Of a stretch of 64,000 nucleotides of DNA, positions 10,435-22,729 are shown piece by piece. Made by a program: the position numbers and the translations under genes. Source of the stretch: Populus alba (Eukaryota; Streptophyta; Magnoliopsida; Malpighiales; Salicaceae). The notes under the pieces are model-generated. The model was not told the origin of the DNA, ran no database searches, and saw nothing but the letters and a program-made list of their open reading frames with translations. Location of the stretch: positions 10,015,991 through 10,079,990 of the forward strand of contig NC_133302.1 in the NCBI RefSeq assembly GCF_005239225.2. The letters are read 5' to 3'. Numbering within the stretch: position 1 is the stretch's first letter; every line of letters starts with the position of its first letter.

Positions 10435-11889
10435 GGGTGTTAATGGGGTGGTGGTGGTGGTTAAGCCTTCAGTGTTGGGTTCTAATTCAAATACTAATAG
10501 AAAGACAAGGTGTGTGTGTATTGAAATATGAAATTGAAAGAAGACCGATGAGAATCAGATACCCCTCTGTAATTGTAACGCGCTGCGTGATTTTTTTATA
10601 TTTTAAAAAAAAAAATTTGAAGGAATTTTAATTTGTTTTTTTAATTAACTTTTTAGTATTTTTATATCATTTTAATATACTAATATCAAAAAATAAAAAA
10701 TATTATTTCAATGCATTTATAATAAAAAAAATACTTTAAAAAACAATCATTATTATAATATCAAACAAACTCTAATTGTTTTAACATAAAAAAAAACATC
10801 TTGATGTTGCTAAAATTTTTCTAGTAGAAAAAAACATGTGAGAATTAATTTGATGTGACTTGTGTTAATATATATAGTATATAGTCAATCAGTTGGTTAT
10901 ATAACATTGACTTTATTCATGTAAATATATTTAATTTTTTAATAAAAACTTATTTATCTTTAATATTAATCAGATATTTAATTAATGAATATAGAGTAAA
11001 GATAAAGTTCCTCGAACGAAAATATTTTTGCAAAAGAAATTATAAAGTTGTTATAATTATAAGATTCTTATTGCATCAAAGCATTGTTTCTAAAATATTT
11101 CTAGTCAATGCTCTATTAAGATTAGTTATTAATTAGAGTTGTTGAGATTGATACATATTATATTGAATTGATAATAAATTAATTTATCTAATCCTATTTT
11201 GTTTAGAATTGTGATTTATATTTGAGCCAACTTATTAGTAAACCTAATGAATCATACACATAAGAATCATTAAAATGAGTTAATTAATCTAGTATGACTT
11301 GATTTTAAATAAGTTTTAGAAATTAAGAATTAGGGTGTAAATTATACAATGAATTACAATTTTAGAACTAGAAAAAATCGAGTAGAGACTTCATTGAATA
11401 AATTTTTAAAATTAGCCTAAAATAATATATGTGATATTATTTTAAGGGGAAAATTGGTATTTTACCATTTATAGGGTTTTTAGGTTTCTCTACTAATAGA
11501 ATATTATGTCTCCTATTTCTTGCGAGATTTAAGATGAGAAAAATACAATACAAAAACACCTAAACACAAATGAAAAAAGCTAACACTATAAGGTATAACA
11601 AATCCCTCTCTTTTAAAAGAATTTAAGAAATTATTCACTAGTGATTCGTGTAGATTATCATTAGAGAGTGAACAATTAGAGGGGTTGTAGTTTGCGATAA
11701 CTCATCCTTTAAGCATATATTCACAGCTGAAAATAAGTTTAGATCTTCAAGTAGTCTTCTCATAAACTCTAAACAACTCTAAATCTATTTAATGGGATTC
11801 ATGGGGTCCCTGAAAATTTTTAAATTTATTGTTTATGTTTCCGTTGCATGTATGTGTTTCAGGAAACTCAATAACTTGGTCTCATTGAC
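10435..11889. other. Intergenic, AT-rich
   Basis: 10435-10600 is the upstream side of the ITPK gene. 10610-10775 is one copy of the AT-rich dispersed element described at 24720. The rest holds no ORF or repeat boundary I can support. Confidence 0.5.
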
Positions 11890-12560
11890 AGATCTAAAAA
11901 TAACTCGGATGACCAATAAAAATATAGCTTGACTCAAAATAAATATTTAAAATGAGATTTTTTTTTAATAAAAATTATGGCGACAACATACTAGATTGAT
12001 TTAGGTCAACTCAAATTAACTTGTCAATATGTATATCAAGAAGTCATGAGATTATGATAATGTCATAGAAAACAAATTACATAGCTCAATTTCTAATAAA
12101 CTCAATATTGAAGGATGGAATTGAAAAACAAAATCAATAAACCCAAATCGACTCGAGTTAACCTAATAAACTTGAAACCTAGATTATGAGATCGAGATAA
12201 CTCAATAGAAAATAAATCAAAATAAGTTATAAAATTTAATTTTTAATTAATCCAATGTTGAATAATGAAATTTAAAAAATAACATAAAAAATAATTTGGA
12301 TAATCAGGGTTAACTCACTAAACCTGTGATTCAAGTAATGAGATATGAATAACCTCATAGAAAATAGAAAAAAATAAATCACAAAGTATAATTCTCTCTT
12401 AAACCAATTTTTTAAGATGAAATTGAGGGAAAAATCAATTAGTAAAAGGAAAAACAAAACTTGAATCAACTAAGTTAACTAATCAAACTTGCAATCCAAA
12501 TTATGAGTTTATAATAACCTTATAAAATCTCTAATAAATCTAATGATAAAGAATGAAGTT
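11890..12560. repeat. Degenerate tandem repeat, ~145-base period, four to five units
   Basis: The phrase ATTGAAGGATGGAATTGAAA or a decayed form recurs near 12105, 12252, 12410 and 12543, spaced 134-154 bases. Between occurrences the order of motifs is constant: 'aaccc.aat.gactc.agttaac', 'ataaac.tg.aac', 'ttatgaga...ataac.tcatagaaaa', 'aaatcacaaa'. Relatives of the unit occur at 22730-23225 and 43040-43440 and, in opposite orientation, at 13900-14060 and 26340-27450. Such units are common in Salicaceae intergenic DNA as I know it; the family's origin is not clear from the sequence. Confidence 0.65.
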
Positions 12561-12561
12561 G

Positions 12562-12564
<3 letters not shown>

Positions 12565-12605
<41 letters not shown>
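12565..12605. repeat. (AT)n microsatellite
   Basis: About 20 AT dinucleotides directly after the tandem repeat array. Confidence 0.95.
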
Positions 12606-12608
<3 letters not shown>

Positions 12609-12769
12609 AAAAAAATTACTATTCAAATAAATAGAAAAAAGACAATAAAACACCATTTTCTTTTATTTTGTTAAGTGACATTTGTCTTAGCTTTTTCAGT
12701 TTACTTTTCTCAAGCATATTTGTTTTTATGCTTTTCAACCTACTTTTTAAAAATAGGTTAAGAGCTTGT

Positions 12770-12925
12770 TTGCTATTGTTATAGTAATTAAGTTTTAAAG
12801 TGTTTTTTTATTTATAAATACATCAAAATAATATTTTTTTTATTTTTTAACATTAAAACATCAAAATAATATGAAAATATATAAAATTTTCAATTTTTTT
12901 AAAAATATTTTTAAAAAATAAAAAC
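12770..12925. repeat. AT-rich dispersed element copy
   Basis: Begins with the 'agtgtttttttatttataaatacatcaaaataat'-type motif (only partly quoted) and ends 'tttttaaaaaataaaaac', the pattern described for 24720-25825. Confidence 0.5.
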
Positions 12926-14514
12926 AAACTACAAACTACCTTAAAATAATCAGTAGATATATCAGACAGCCGCCGACCCACCCCATACCCCAACAAACAC
13001 ATTTTGATATTACATACAAAGCTTTTTTTTTTATAAAGGTGTGTGTTGATTACATTTATAAGCTCTGAACACGTTTCATCCAATGATCTGTGGTTGTTTG
13101 AACCACATAACATGTTTTAGAAATTCTAACCATTACTTTCTTAAATGATAATGGAACATTTGATCTGATGGAATCATTCCTTGAAAATTACAAGATGTTG
13201 TCGACAACAACTGTCAATTAACGCCACTCTCTCTGTTACTTTGTTTATTATTATTAACATGAATATCCGAATTAGTTTACATATACTTCGACTAATTTTA
13301 CGAATTCTAAAAAAAATTTAACTCTCCTAAATAAGCATGAAAATCCTTGTAATAGCTGTTGCTCGTTAGTTTCCTTGTAGAAGATGCAAGCTCTCAAAAC
13401 ATTTTACAATTAAATACCATTAACCTTTATTTTCTTGTCTACTAGGATAAATAAGGAATCATTTTAAAAAATAATTTTGGAACATTAAAGGAATCCTTAA
13501 CACACCTGTTAATTATATTATTGCCCATCAAAGATACTTGTAGAACTAGAAAGCTTCAAAAAAATAAGCCGCTGAATATGTATCATTAGAAAAAAAAAAT
13601 CGTTTCAAAATAAGAAGTTCATAAATAAAACAAAAACATATAACAAAAATCCATACAATACCTTCTAACCTGTATCGTGATGCTTTTTTGAATTCTGATT
13701 GACCTAGGATTTTAATTCAATATAAAACAATACTTATGGACATTTCTGGTAAAATTTTAGCTCAATCTAATAGTTAAATTAAGAGTTATATTTGTTAGTA
13801 TAAAACTATATAATAGATAATATTATGCTAAAATTTGAACTTGATTTTTCAATGCTTGCATGGAATCATGTCACTTAGGTAGGTTTTTTAGTCCTTTGAT
13901 TTGATATTTTTTTAATTTTATTTTTCAACATTGAATTTATTAAAAATTTATTTTGATTTGTTTTTCATAGGATTATTATGATCTCATGATTTGAATTACT
14001 AATTTAACAGGTTAACCTAAATCGATCTAATATATTATTGATGTAGTATTTAAAAACAAATGACATTCAATATCTCCATATTATTATTTAAAAAAAAACC
14101 ATCATCTAATATATATCAATTCAGTTTATAAATTGACAACTCATAAATATTTTTTTATATTAAAAAAATAATTCTATCGGCAGCTGAGGGCGTTACTATT
14201 AAATTGAGTATGATGAACACTTGTCAAGGGCCTATATAATTAATATTTGATATTACAGGGATTAATTAATTTATTTTGATAAACTACAGGAACTAAGTTA
14301 TAAGTAACTCATGAAAATGGAAAATAGTTTTTGAGGGACCAACTAGACATGCAGCTGCTCCTTAAACCCAATCACCTCTCCTTGCTTTGACCATCAAAAA
14401 ACCCTGTCCTCCCATTCTCCTTCACCAAAAAATTTCGCTTCCAATCTTTCTTTCTTTTATTTAACATTAAATCATCAATCTAAATCTGCTTGCTTTGAAC
14501 TTAACAAACTCCCC
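12926..14514. other. Intergenic and 5' flank of the WD40 gene
   Basis: No gene seen. 13900-14060 carries a reverse-orientation piece of the repeat family at 11890 (TTCAACATTGAATTTATTAA, 'ggattattatgatctcatga'). 14390-14514 is pyrimidine-rich and looks like the 5' leader of the following gene. Confidence 0.4.
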
Positions 14515-16705
14515 ATGTCCTCCTTACAGATAAAGAAAAACTAACAGGTGCGTCCCTTCGCTGCAGCAGTTCTAGAGCGGGGGCCCTTTTGCTGTCTCAT
14601 CTGACGGTTCCTTCATTGCTTGCTCAAACGGGGACGCCATCAAGATTGTGGATTCACCAAATGCATCGATAAAAGCCAGCATAGAGGTCGATATAGATGC
14701 AGGTGTCACCGCCTAGCTCTTAGCCCCAATGATAAATTTCTTTTTTCTGCTGGCCATAGCAGGTTTATAAGGGTCTGGGACTTGTCCACTTCCAAATGCG
14801 TCCGCTCTTGGAAGGCATGTTCGAATTCTTCATTTTCATTTTAACTGAAGTTAGAAATTGAGTTTTCTTCGATTAATGAGAGATTAGTTGCTTTCTTTTG
14901 GTTGTTTTGTTGCAATTTGGCAGGGCCATGATGGTCCTGCGATGGCCATGGCTTGCCATGCTTCTGGAGGATTGCTTGCAACTGCAGGAGCTGATAGGAA
15001 AGTACTTGTTTGGGATGTTGATGGTGGCTTCTGTACTCATTACTTTAAAGGGCATAAAGATGTCGTAACTACTCTCATGTTCCATCCTGATACCAATAAA
15101 ACTCTGGTAAGTTCCGTGCAAGTTATGACAACACTTCTTACCCGGTTGTTTTTGTTTAGCTTTATTCTTGCAAGATCTTTCACTTGTCCCAACTCTAATG
15201 TTGATTTTGCGATTATTGGACAACATATAGATGGAATATAGGAGGTAATTAAAGACTAGAATTTATAGATGATTTCAACCACTGCACAATACTTTTTTTT
15301 CTTTTCACTGCTGCTGTTATCCTTCCCTTAGATCAAGGGTTACTTTGTGTGACTGTTGATCATCAGTTTCTGTTCTACTCACTAGTTGTACACCTTGAAG
15401 AGAAATTCAAGTTAATGCTGAGCAAGAGGCTTGTTGGGTATAACGAAGAGATTCTTGACATGACGTTTCTGGGTGAGGAGGAAAAGTTTCTTGCTGTTGC
15501 TACAAATCTTGAACAGGTAAGTTGCTAGTTAATTTCTGTTACCTGATCATTTTACGTGCTGATGTCCAGAGACTAGCAATTAATGTAGTTTACTTGGGAG
15601 TATGGTTTGGTTGGTTCGAGTTGTATATAACATTTTGTAGTTAACAGCCACTGTATGCAGATGCTAAAATACCTAGGATGGTCACTGGATAAGTTATTGG
15701 CCGGAAAGAAATAGATGTTTCTTGATACATTGATCTTATAAGTATCTCTTGTATATTTCTCGTCCCACCCTCTCCTTTCCTTTAACATTCCCATGTCCAT
15801 GAATCTGTCTGGTTTTTGATATTCTATGCATACTGAACTTGGTTAAAATTAGAGTGCTTTTTTGTCTATAATGCTGCCAATTCGAAATTCTATTTTGAAG
15901 TGTTGGCTCCTAATATGTGTCTCAATTTGCACAATGCAGGTTCAAGTGTATGACTTGGAATCTATGTCATGCTCCTATGTATTGGCAGGCCATACTGAAA
16001 TTGTTTTGTACCTTGACACCTGTGTATCAAGCTCAGGAAGGCCACTTCTTGTAACTGGAAGCAAGGATAACAGTTTAAGTTTCTTACCCCTTTGGTTAGT
16101 GATCGTACCATCAAGGTGTGGAGTACAGATGGTATCTCAGATGATGCTGACCAGCCTATAAATTTGAAATCAAAAGCTGTGGTGGCAGCCCATGACAAGG
16201 ATATAAATTCTCTTGCTATTGCACCAAATGATACTTTAGTTTGTAGCAGTTCACAGGTTAGGAACCTTCAAACCATTGCTTCTCTACATAGTTTATATAA
16301 TTATTTCTGGTTAAATGAGGACAGCTTGTTTATGGAGGCTGCCAGATCTGGTATCTGTAGTTGTACTTAAAGGGCATAAAAGAGGAATATGGTCGGTAGA
16401 GTTTTCACCAGTTGATCAGTGTGTCATAACAGCATCTGGTGATAAAACAATAAAGATGTGGGCTATAGCTAATGGGTCATGCTTGAAAACATTTGAAGGG
16501 CACACATCAAGTGTGTTAAGAGCATCATTTCTTACTCGTGGCACTCAATTTGTTTCGTGTGGTATGAGATTTATCCTGCTTTAGGGTGTTGTTTTTTTTT
16601 TTAATCGGCTTGAATACATAATATAAGGTGCTGATGGTTTGGTAAAAGCAGTGGACAGTCAAAACAAATGAATTCATTGCTACATATGATCAACATGAGG
16701 ACAAG
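14515..16705 (+). pseudogene. TOZ: TOZ/UTP13-type WD40 protein, exon-depleted pseudogene
   Basis: The family (plant TORMOZ, yeast Utp13, human TBL3) is a U3 processome WD40 protein of about 870 residues needed for pre-rRNA processing. Recognisable exons: 14515-14814, 14924-15106 (GHDGPAMAMACHASGGLLAT), about 15306-15516 (LSKRLVGYNEEILDM), 15940-16073 (YDLESMSCSYVLAGHTEI), about 16098-16256 (SDRTIKVWSTDGIS), about 16319-16561 (LKGHKRGIWSVEFSPVDQC) and 16628-16705 (YDQHEDK). Lesions: extra A giving TAA near 14540 (KKNY/RCVPSL), TAG in LQQF-stop-SGGPF near 14571, a missing base near 14715 (VTA/LALSP), an extra base near 16648 (GLVK/TVKT). The exons between 15106 and 15306 that carry several repeats are gone, as are the segment around 16074-16097 and everything after HEDK including the Utp13 C-terminal domain. 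Intron 1 has a GC donor. Convergent with the GH3 gene. Dead as written. Confidence 0.85.
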
Positions 16706-17612
16706 GTAATGGATCAGTTTTTATTTTTTTTGAACCAGTTGTCTCTCACTGAAGTTCTTTTTGGCTACATTTATGATTCTGGATATTGACGTGCAAAGAA
16801 ACTGAAATATTATAGCATAGATTTTTCTAGAATTTTACAACAGCACAACTGTTAAAAAAATTCTTGTGTTGGCTATCTGCATGGAAGTGGGAAGGAAGTT
16901 GGAAAACTGCATCAGTATTTACTTTATCGCATGTGCTGCTTGGATGATGATCAATTTGTTTGGGCCACAGAGGATTAAAGTTATCATATTAACCTTAATT
17001 TCATTTGTTTTCATACAGTATTTCCTTAGAATGCAGAAGTATATCTAAGTAGGACTGCAAAATGATCATCAATATCAGAGGTCAGGTTTTACCATTTTAC
17101 TAGAAATCATTGAAGGCCAGGTTTGCACTGATGCATTCAACCTTTAGCGCTTTCAAAATGTATGAATGAAAAGGGTACTCTTGTAACTTACTCAACGTGC
17201 CTTGACCTGGTTAGAGTTCGAGGGGAGCATGGCTGGTTTAGGAAAGGGTATGGATCTGAAAATAAATCTTATACTATGATAATTCTTGGGGATTATTCAA
17301 GAAATATTTATTCCCTTAGGCTTTGATATTCCTTTTAGATAATTGAAACTAACACAAATGTGTATTGATACGGGCTGAGTTAGATGTGTGAATGGGGAAA
17401 ATACCAAGTCCATTTCTTAGTTTTTGAGTTTTTATCTTAAAATAGTACCTGGTCCTTGAAAATCTAAGTTAGATGGGCTAGGAAGGTTGGTTAGCAAACC
17501 CAGCTAATTCATGATGAATCTCTTTTGCAAGAGTGCTTAAACCATTGCCACTTCGTAGTTATGTTTATAATAAATGAATTTCATTGATTGATTTATAAAC
17601 ATCCATGAACTG
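16706..17612. other. Unassigned stretch before the assembly gap
   Basis: Starts with a normal GT donor of the last WD40 exon. No further WD40 exon and no GH3 exon on the opposite strand was found up to the Ns. Confidence 0.5.
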
Positions 17613-18112
17613 NNNNNNNNNNNNNNNNNNNNNNNNNNNNNNNNNNNNNNNNNNNNNNNNNNNNNNNNNNNNNNNNNNNNNNNNNNNNNNNNNNNNNNNN
17701 NNNNNNNNNNNNNNNNNNNNNNNNNNNNNNNNNNNNNNNNNNNNNNNNNNNNNNNNNNNNNNNNNNNNNNNNNNNNNNNNNNNNNNNNNNNNNNNNNNNN
17801 NNNNNNNNNNNNNNNNNNNNNNNNNNNNNNNNNNNNNNNNNNNNNNNNNNNNNNNNNNNNNNNNNNNNNNNNNNNNNNNNNNNNNNNNNNNNNNNNNNNN
17901 NNNNNNNNNNNNNNNNNNNNNNNNNNNNNNNNNNNNNNNNNNNNNNNNNNNNNNNNNNNNNNNNNNNNNNNNNNNNNNNNNNNNNNNNNNNNNNNNNNNN
18001 NNNNNNNNNNNNNNNNNNNNNNNNNNNNNNNNNNNNNNNNNNNNNNNNNNNNNNNNNNNNNNNNNNNNNNNNNNNNNNNNNNNNNNNNNNNNNNNNNNNN
18101 NNNNNNNNNNNN
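17613..18112. other. Assembly gap, 500 N
   Basis: Exactly 500 N, a placeholder size; the true length is unknown. It interrupts the GH3 gene within an exon, so the missing C-terminal half of that gene may lie here. Confidence 0.98.
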
Positions 18113-20828
18113 CCTTGATAATGGAGTTATAGTAGCCTGGCATGTGGAATGCTAAGCAAACCGTGTCTGCTGATTTGTGTATTGTTCTCATTGATGCCTT
18201 TTGTTGTTCCACCATCACCCACATAGTGCTTGGCACAAGCAGCAACTTTTGTTCTGTGAGAAGCCCCCAGATCATCAGGATTCAGGAATTAACAAATATT
18301 AGAGTGAATTCATCCAAAGATTTTACAGAAACTATGAAATCAATTACTATGAATAAAGATCCTCTCCCCTTAATGATGTGTTTTCTATTTGTTAAAATGG
18401 ACTTGATAGCTCAGTGAAATGAAGGGTTGGGGGAATGAGAAATATCTTAGTACCGCACTGGAGGTAGCTTGATAACACCAATTATCTACTTTTCATACTT
18501 CCCCAGTTGCCTAATTGCCTTCCCAGCCAAGAAGGGAAAGAAACAAGATAAACAAAGAGAAGGGCCACCAAGTGTGGAGACTGGAGATCTCAGCAAGTTG
18601 ATCCTAAGAGTCAAAACTTGGAAGTTTGATAATACCAAGTGGGCATATTTTATCTTTATCCTTTTGAAGCTTTTCTGCTGTTTTCTTCACAGGTTCCTTT
18701 CATATGCTAATAATAATAATAATTAGTGGAAAGCATGTCTCAACTCTCATGCCACCAACAAGGGCTTCAACCTAACACAAAGTCCAAAAAGGTTTCCATC
18801 AAATGAATAATTAACATATCCATTATCTGATGAAGCTAGCAGCCGATCCAATCCATCCTCTAGGGGGGGATACGGCACTTAGATTCCTCTAATTAGTCCA
18901 AGTGAGAAATGATCTCATTTTCTTTTTCAAATTCAGACACCAATGATAGAGCTGTTGACTGATTCCACGTTTTAAATAGAGCAAATCAAGTTTACGGACC
19001 AAGCATGGAATCTGATAGCGTGGATCAAAGTCAAATTTACTATATAAGCACACGAAATTCCTAATGTTCTGTGAAAATTACTATTTACTCCTTGGGACAA
19101 TTTTTCTTCGTTGTTTCACGGCGATTATGGAAAAAGCCTCCGCTGTTGAGGACTTGAGAGAAAATTTACACTATCTAATTATTGTTCTTGGAAACTTAAG
19201 TTAACTGCAAGCAATATAAATCTTATATGCAAAAGAATGTAACATGAAGATTCCTTACTTTCCAGCAACGAAGGGAACACCCTTTGGGGAGTTAGCAGGG
19301 ATGTCGCCTTGTAATCCTGATACTATCTCAGTCATTGCTTGAACAAGCTTAGGATCTTCACTGTAGCTTTCATAGCACCGACCCCATCTTGGATCTCGAC
19401 AAACCTGTATAGCCAGAAGTAATAGAGGAAATCAGAATTTAAGAGGAGATGATTTTGGTTATCTGAACAGCTATTAGTAGCTGGATTAAAAAGTTACCGC
19501 AATACAAGGTGCAAAAAACATATGGAATGCCTGTAGCTCTAACTTCAAGTGCAGTTGCAGCTCCAATCCTCTTAACTAGGTCAGGGTCCCTGCTCGATGA
19601 CATGCAGGTTTAGTCATGAACGCCAGATATATGCTGAGACATATCGTTACATCAAAAATAAAATCCATTACATTTTCATTTTCTTCCCCTGGTCCCTAAT
19701 GTCTTGCTACAGTTTCAGCAGATGGGAATAATAAGAAGAAGAAAATGCAATTATTAGTTACATGTCAAACATCTAAATTAGCATTACATCACAGAATTGA
19801 TCAAAAGTATAAACCTAAATAGGCATCAATAGCAGACTAAAAGCCAGCCGTAAAACTGCAGGGACAAATGAATATATAATCCTATCTGCTGATAGAGATG
19901 CACATCATCATAGCCTATTGTGGATGGATGCAGATGTCATCATATCACTACTTTCCTTGTGAAATCTCCAAGGAGATGAAAAGGGGACCAAGTTTTCAAT
20001 GGACGACACTCGTGATAATGATTGCTGTCTCAGACTGAGAATTTAATCATCCTATCTCAAAGATGGCCCGTCCTCTTTCTTGGTTACTTGGCAGACAAAT
20101 ATGACCAAATGAACTTCTTTCAGATAAAATTTCAGGATCTGGATAGCCTTTGGTAACTGATAGAAGATTTTCTTTCTAGATGAAATATCAAATTAATTTG
20201 AACAGAACTTAAATGTATCTACACTGATTGCATGAAGCAGAAAGAAGAAAAAAACTTCAGTTCATAAACTGATGGTTAGTACGAGTGAGGATTAATCTTC
20301 ACTTGCCTGGTAGCTCCAAGCCCAACATTGTGAGGAAATATTGTTGCCTTGTAAACATTGTTATGTCCATGAACAGCGTCGATTCCATAAATCATAGGAA
20401 TTCCTAATCGGGTCGATAAAGCACCCTTTTGAAATTCGTTCACCATGTTAATCCAAGTCTCAGCAGAAGCCTGTTTAGAGGGAACACTCCCTCCTCCACT
20501 CAGTACACTCCCTGCCAAAAAAGGAAACAGAATTCTTCAGCTGTCCTACACAACACAACCACATAACGTAACGATTCCTTAACCAAGTAAAGGCAAGAGT
20601 GAAGCTCTGCTTACCAATGAAGTAGTCCTTCATCACCTCAGCTGATGCAACACCGCGTTCAATCTGGGTCATCTGGCCAATTTTCTCCTCTAATGTCATC
20701 CGGTTCATCAAGTCCTTAATGCGAGAATTTAAAGGCTTTGTTGCATCTTTATAGATCATGTATTCTGCTTCTGCCAAGGCTGCCCAGATGACAACAAGCC
20801 CAAGCAAGAAGATGGGAGTTCTAGCCAT
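18113..20828 (-). CDS. GH3 beta-D-glucan exohydrolase/beta-glucosidase, 5' half, cut by gap, two frameshifts
   Basis: Plant GH3 exo-beta-glucanases are secreted cell-wall glucosidases of about 600-630 residues. Exons on the minus strand: 20828-20615 (signal peptide [20 protein letters not shown], then [16 protein letters not shown]), 20511-20307 ([30 protein letters not shown]), 19589-19498 ([20 protein letters not shown]), 19404-19259 ([28 protein letters not shown]) and 18253 to the gap ([45 protein letters not shown]). All junctions fit GT-AG except intron 2, which has the GC donor AG|GCAAGT. Two single-base insertions break the frame: six T instead of five at PYVF/APCIA (about 19514) and an extra base at LLSI/HMPGYY (about 18150). 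The nucleophile region (SDW) and the second domain are not in the window. Pseudogene or sequencing error cannot be separated from one copy. Confidence 0.85.
18525..18640 (+). pseudogene. Lysine-rich exon-like fragment, possibly tRNA-synthetase-associated (AIMP1-like)
   Basis: Inside the fourth coding intron of the GH3 gene, on the opposite strand, a frame reads [20 protein letters not shown] followed by [10 protein letters not shown] basic linker followed by 'vs.L.lrVg' resembles the start of the EMAPII/tRNA-binding module of methionyl-tRNA synthetase-like proteins, but the diagnostic continuation is absent. Weak call; a captured exon or chance frame are alternatives. Confidence 0.2.
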
Positions 20829-20837
20829 TTAGATCTT

Positions 20838-21228
20838 CCTGTAATGACACCAAAGTAGAAAATATAAAATACTGTAATGGAATACTTGTTTAATAATAGT
20901 AAAGAACTTTCACTTTTAACAGCAACACGCAACAACTGCATCTGATTCACTCTGCCTCTAGCATTAAAAGAAGCAAATCAAACAACTCCCATCACTTGAA
21001 TGAAGCGCATACACACACATAGTTGTCATTTGTTTTACACATTTTCGAGAGAACCAAACAGTTGAAACAATGCATTGCCAGAAAGAACAGAAACATGGAA
21101 ATGAGAGAGAAAACTCAGGACTTACAGATAAACAACAAGAACCCAATAACCTCTCTGTTCTGAGAGAATGAGGGAGAGGTCAAGTTTTGGAACTTGGAAT
21201 GCTATGGGATGGAGGTGGCATTTATAGA
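20838..21228 (-). promoter_or_regulatory. GH3 gene promoter, 5' leader and leader intron
   Basis: On the minus strand a TATA box (TCTATAAAT, 21228-21220) lies about 30 bases before a pyrimidine-rich leader. A leader intron fits 21125-20839: donor CTG|GTAAGT-like (T|GTAAGT) and acceptor ATTACAG|GAAGATCTAA ten bases before the ATG. Leader introns are usual in this gene class. Confidence 0.55.
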
Positions 21229-21469
21229 ATGTTCATCTCTTGATTTATCACTCTGTGCTGTTTCTGTTTTCTGCTCATCTACTGTTGTTTTTCTTGAAGG
21301 ATTTTATAAATAAAATAAATATTCATTATCCAGGACAGGACAACTGTACAATTCCATCTTGCACGTCGCCCACCATTTTTTTTCCTTATATTATATTTAC
21401 TAAGCAACAAAAAATTTTGGTCAAAAACAAGGATATACACTCTCCGTATTATTTGAATATGAAAATGTA

Positions 21470-22045
21470 GGTGTTTTTAGAGTATTTTTTATTTAAAAAT
21501 ATATTAAAATAATATTTATTTTATTTTTTAAAATTTAGTTTTGAAATCAATACATAAAAAAAATTTAAAATAAAAAAAATTCAAAATAGTGTTTTGAAAC
21601 TACTTTCTTTTATTTTCAAGATGGCCAAAATTTGCAATAGCACATTGTTTTGAGTAACTTGATAAAATAATATTGAATTGTTTTTTTAGTATTTGGCCAT
21701 TGGATTTTTTGAATTTTTTTTATTTGATAGAAATAGATATTTTACATACTTTTTTAGTCATTGTGCTAACCCCATTAAAATTTTGAAACTTTTTATAAAT
21801 AATACATATATATATAAATGGGATCATATATTTTTTAATATATTTTTTAAATAAAAAAAAACACATTAATTGGGAGTGTTGTTGTAGTTGCTTTTTCAAA
21901 GTGTTTTTTACTTGAAAATACATTAAAATAATATTTTTTTTATTTTTAAAAAATTATTTTTGATTCCAACGTATTAAAATGATTTAAAAAACATTAAAAA
22001 AAATAAAAAATTTAATTTTTTAAAAAAATATTTTTAAAATACAAA
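21470..22045. repeat. Two copies of the AT-rich dispersed element
   Basis: Copies at about 21470-21600 and 21880-22045, both with 'agtattttttatttaaaaatatattaaaataat'-type starts (abbreviated) and long A and T runs. 21600-21880 between them is unassigned. Confidence 0.55.
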
Positions 22046-22207
22046 AAAATAATGGTGAGATACCCGTTTATCCTCTGCAACCAAATATGGGATCACAAAG
22101 TATCATCGATTGTGTATTGCAGCTTTTGGTTCATTTCAGAAACTGAATTTAGTGGGAATTCTCTCACGGCTCTTTTCTTTTCTTTTTTTCTTTTAATTCA
22201 GAAACTG

Positions 22208-22209
<2 letters not shown>

Positions 22210-22256
<47 letters not shown>
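22210..22256. repeat. (AT)n microsatellite
   Basis: About 23 TA dinucleotides. Confidence 0.95.
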
Positions 22257-22259
<3 letters not shown>

Positions 22260-22729
22260 TAAACTCCAACTCTTCTTTGATTAAGTTAAAGAATTATATA
22301 TATTTTTTTATATATGTTTGCTTCCAAGATTAGAACAATAAATTAAATACATAACTTATAATTAATTGAGAACCTCTCTTATTAAAAAAAAAAAAACAGA
22401 TAAATTTAAAAATTTATATGAATTTGTTTGTCACATATCAATATAATTTATTTATGATATAATCTAATAAAAGATAATCACTGTTTACTATTGTAATTGA
22501 TCGATGAAATTGGATTTGCTGAAGTTTCAAATTCGAATTTATTCTTTAATCACAGTTCGATGAGATCATGAAACCGTAAGCTTATTCTAATTAGTTGGAT
22601 TAATTTTTTTTTTAATATAAAAATATATTCAAGCTTTGTTAATATATTTTCTAACATAAATTTTTTTTAATTATGAATTCAAAATTTTATGCATATTAAA
22701 TGATATTTTTTATAAATATTGAGACAATA

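Noticed and set aside
14873..15226. 117-codon minus-strand ORF opposite the WD40 exon
   Set aside because: Shadow of the conserved plus-strand WD40 coding sequence.
17565..18275. ORFs running through the N gap (236 and 175 codons)
   Set aside because: N codons cannot stop a frame. Only the 18113-18253 part matches GH3, and in a different frame on part of its length.
22052..22333. 93-codon ORF with YIYIYI run
   Set aside because: Translation of the AT microsatellite.
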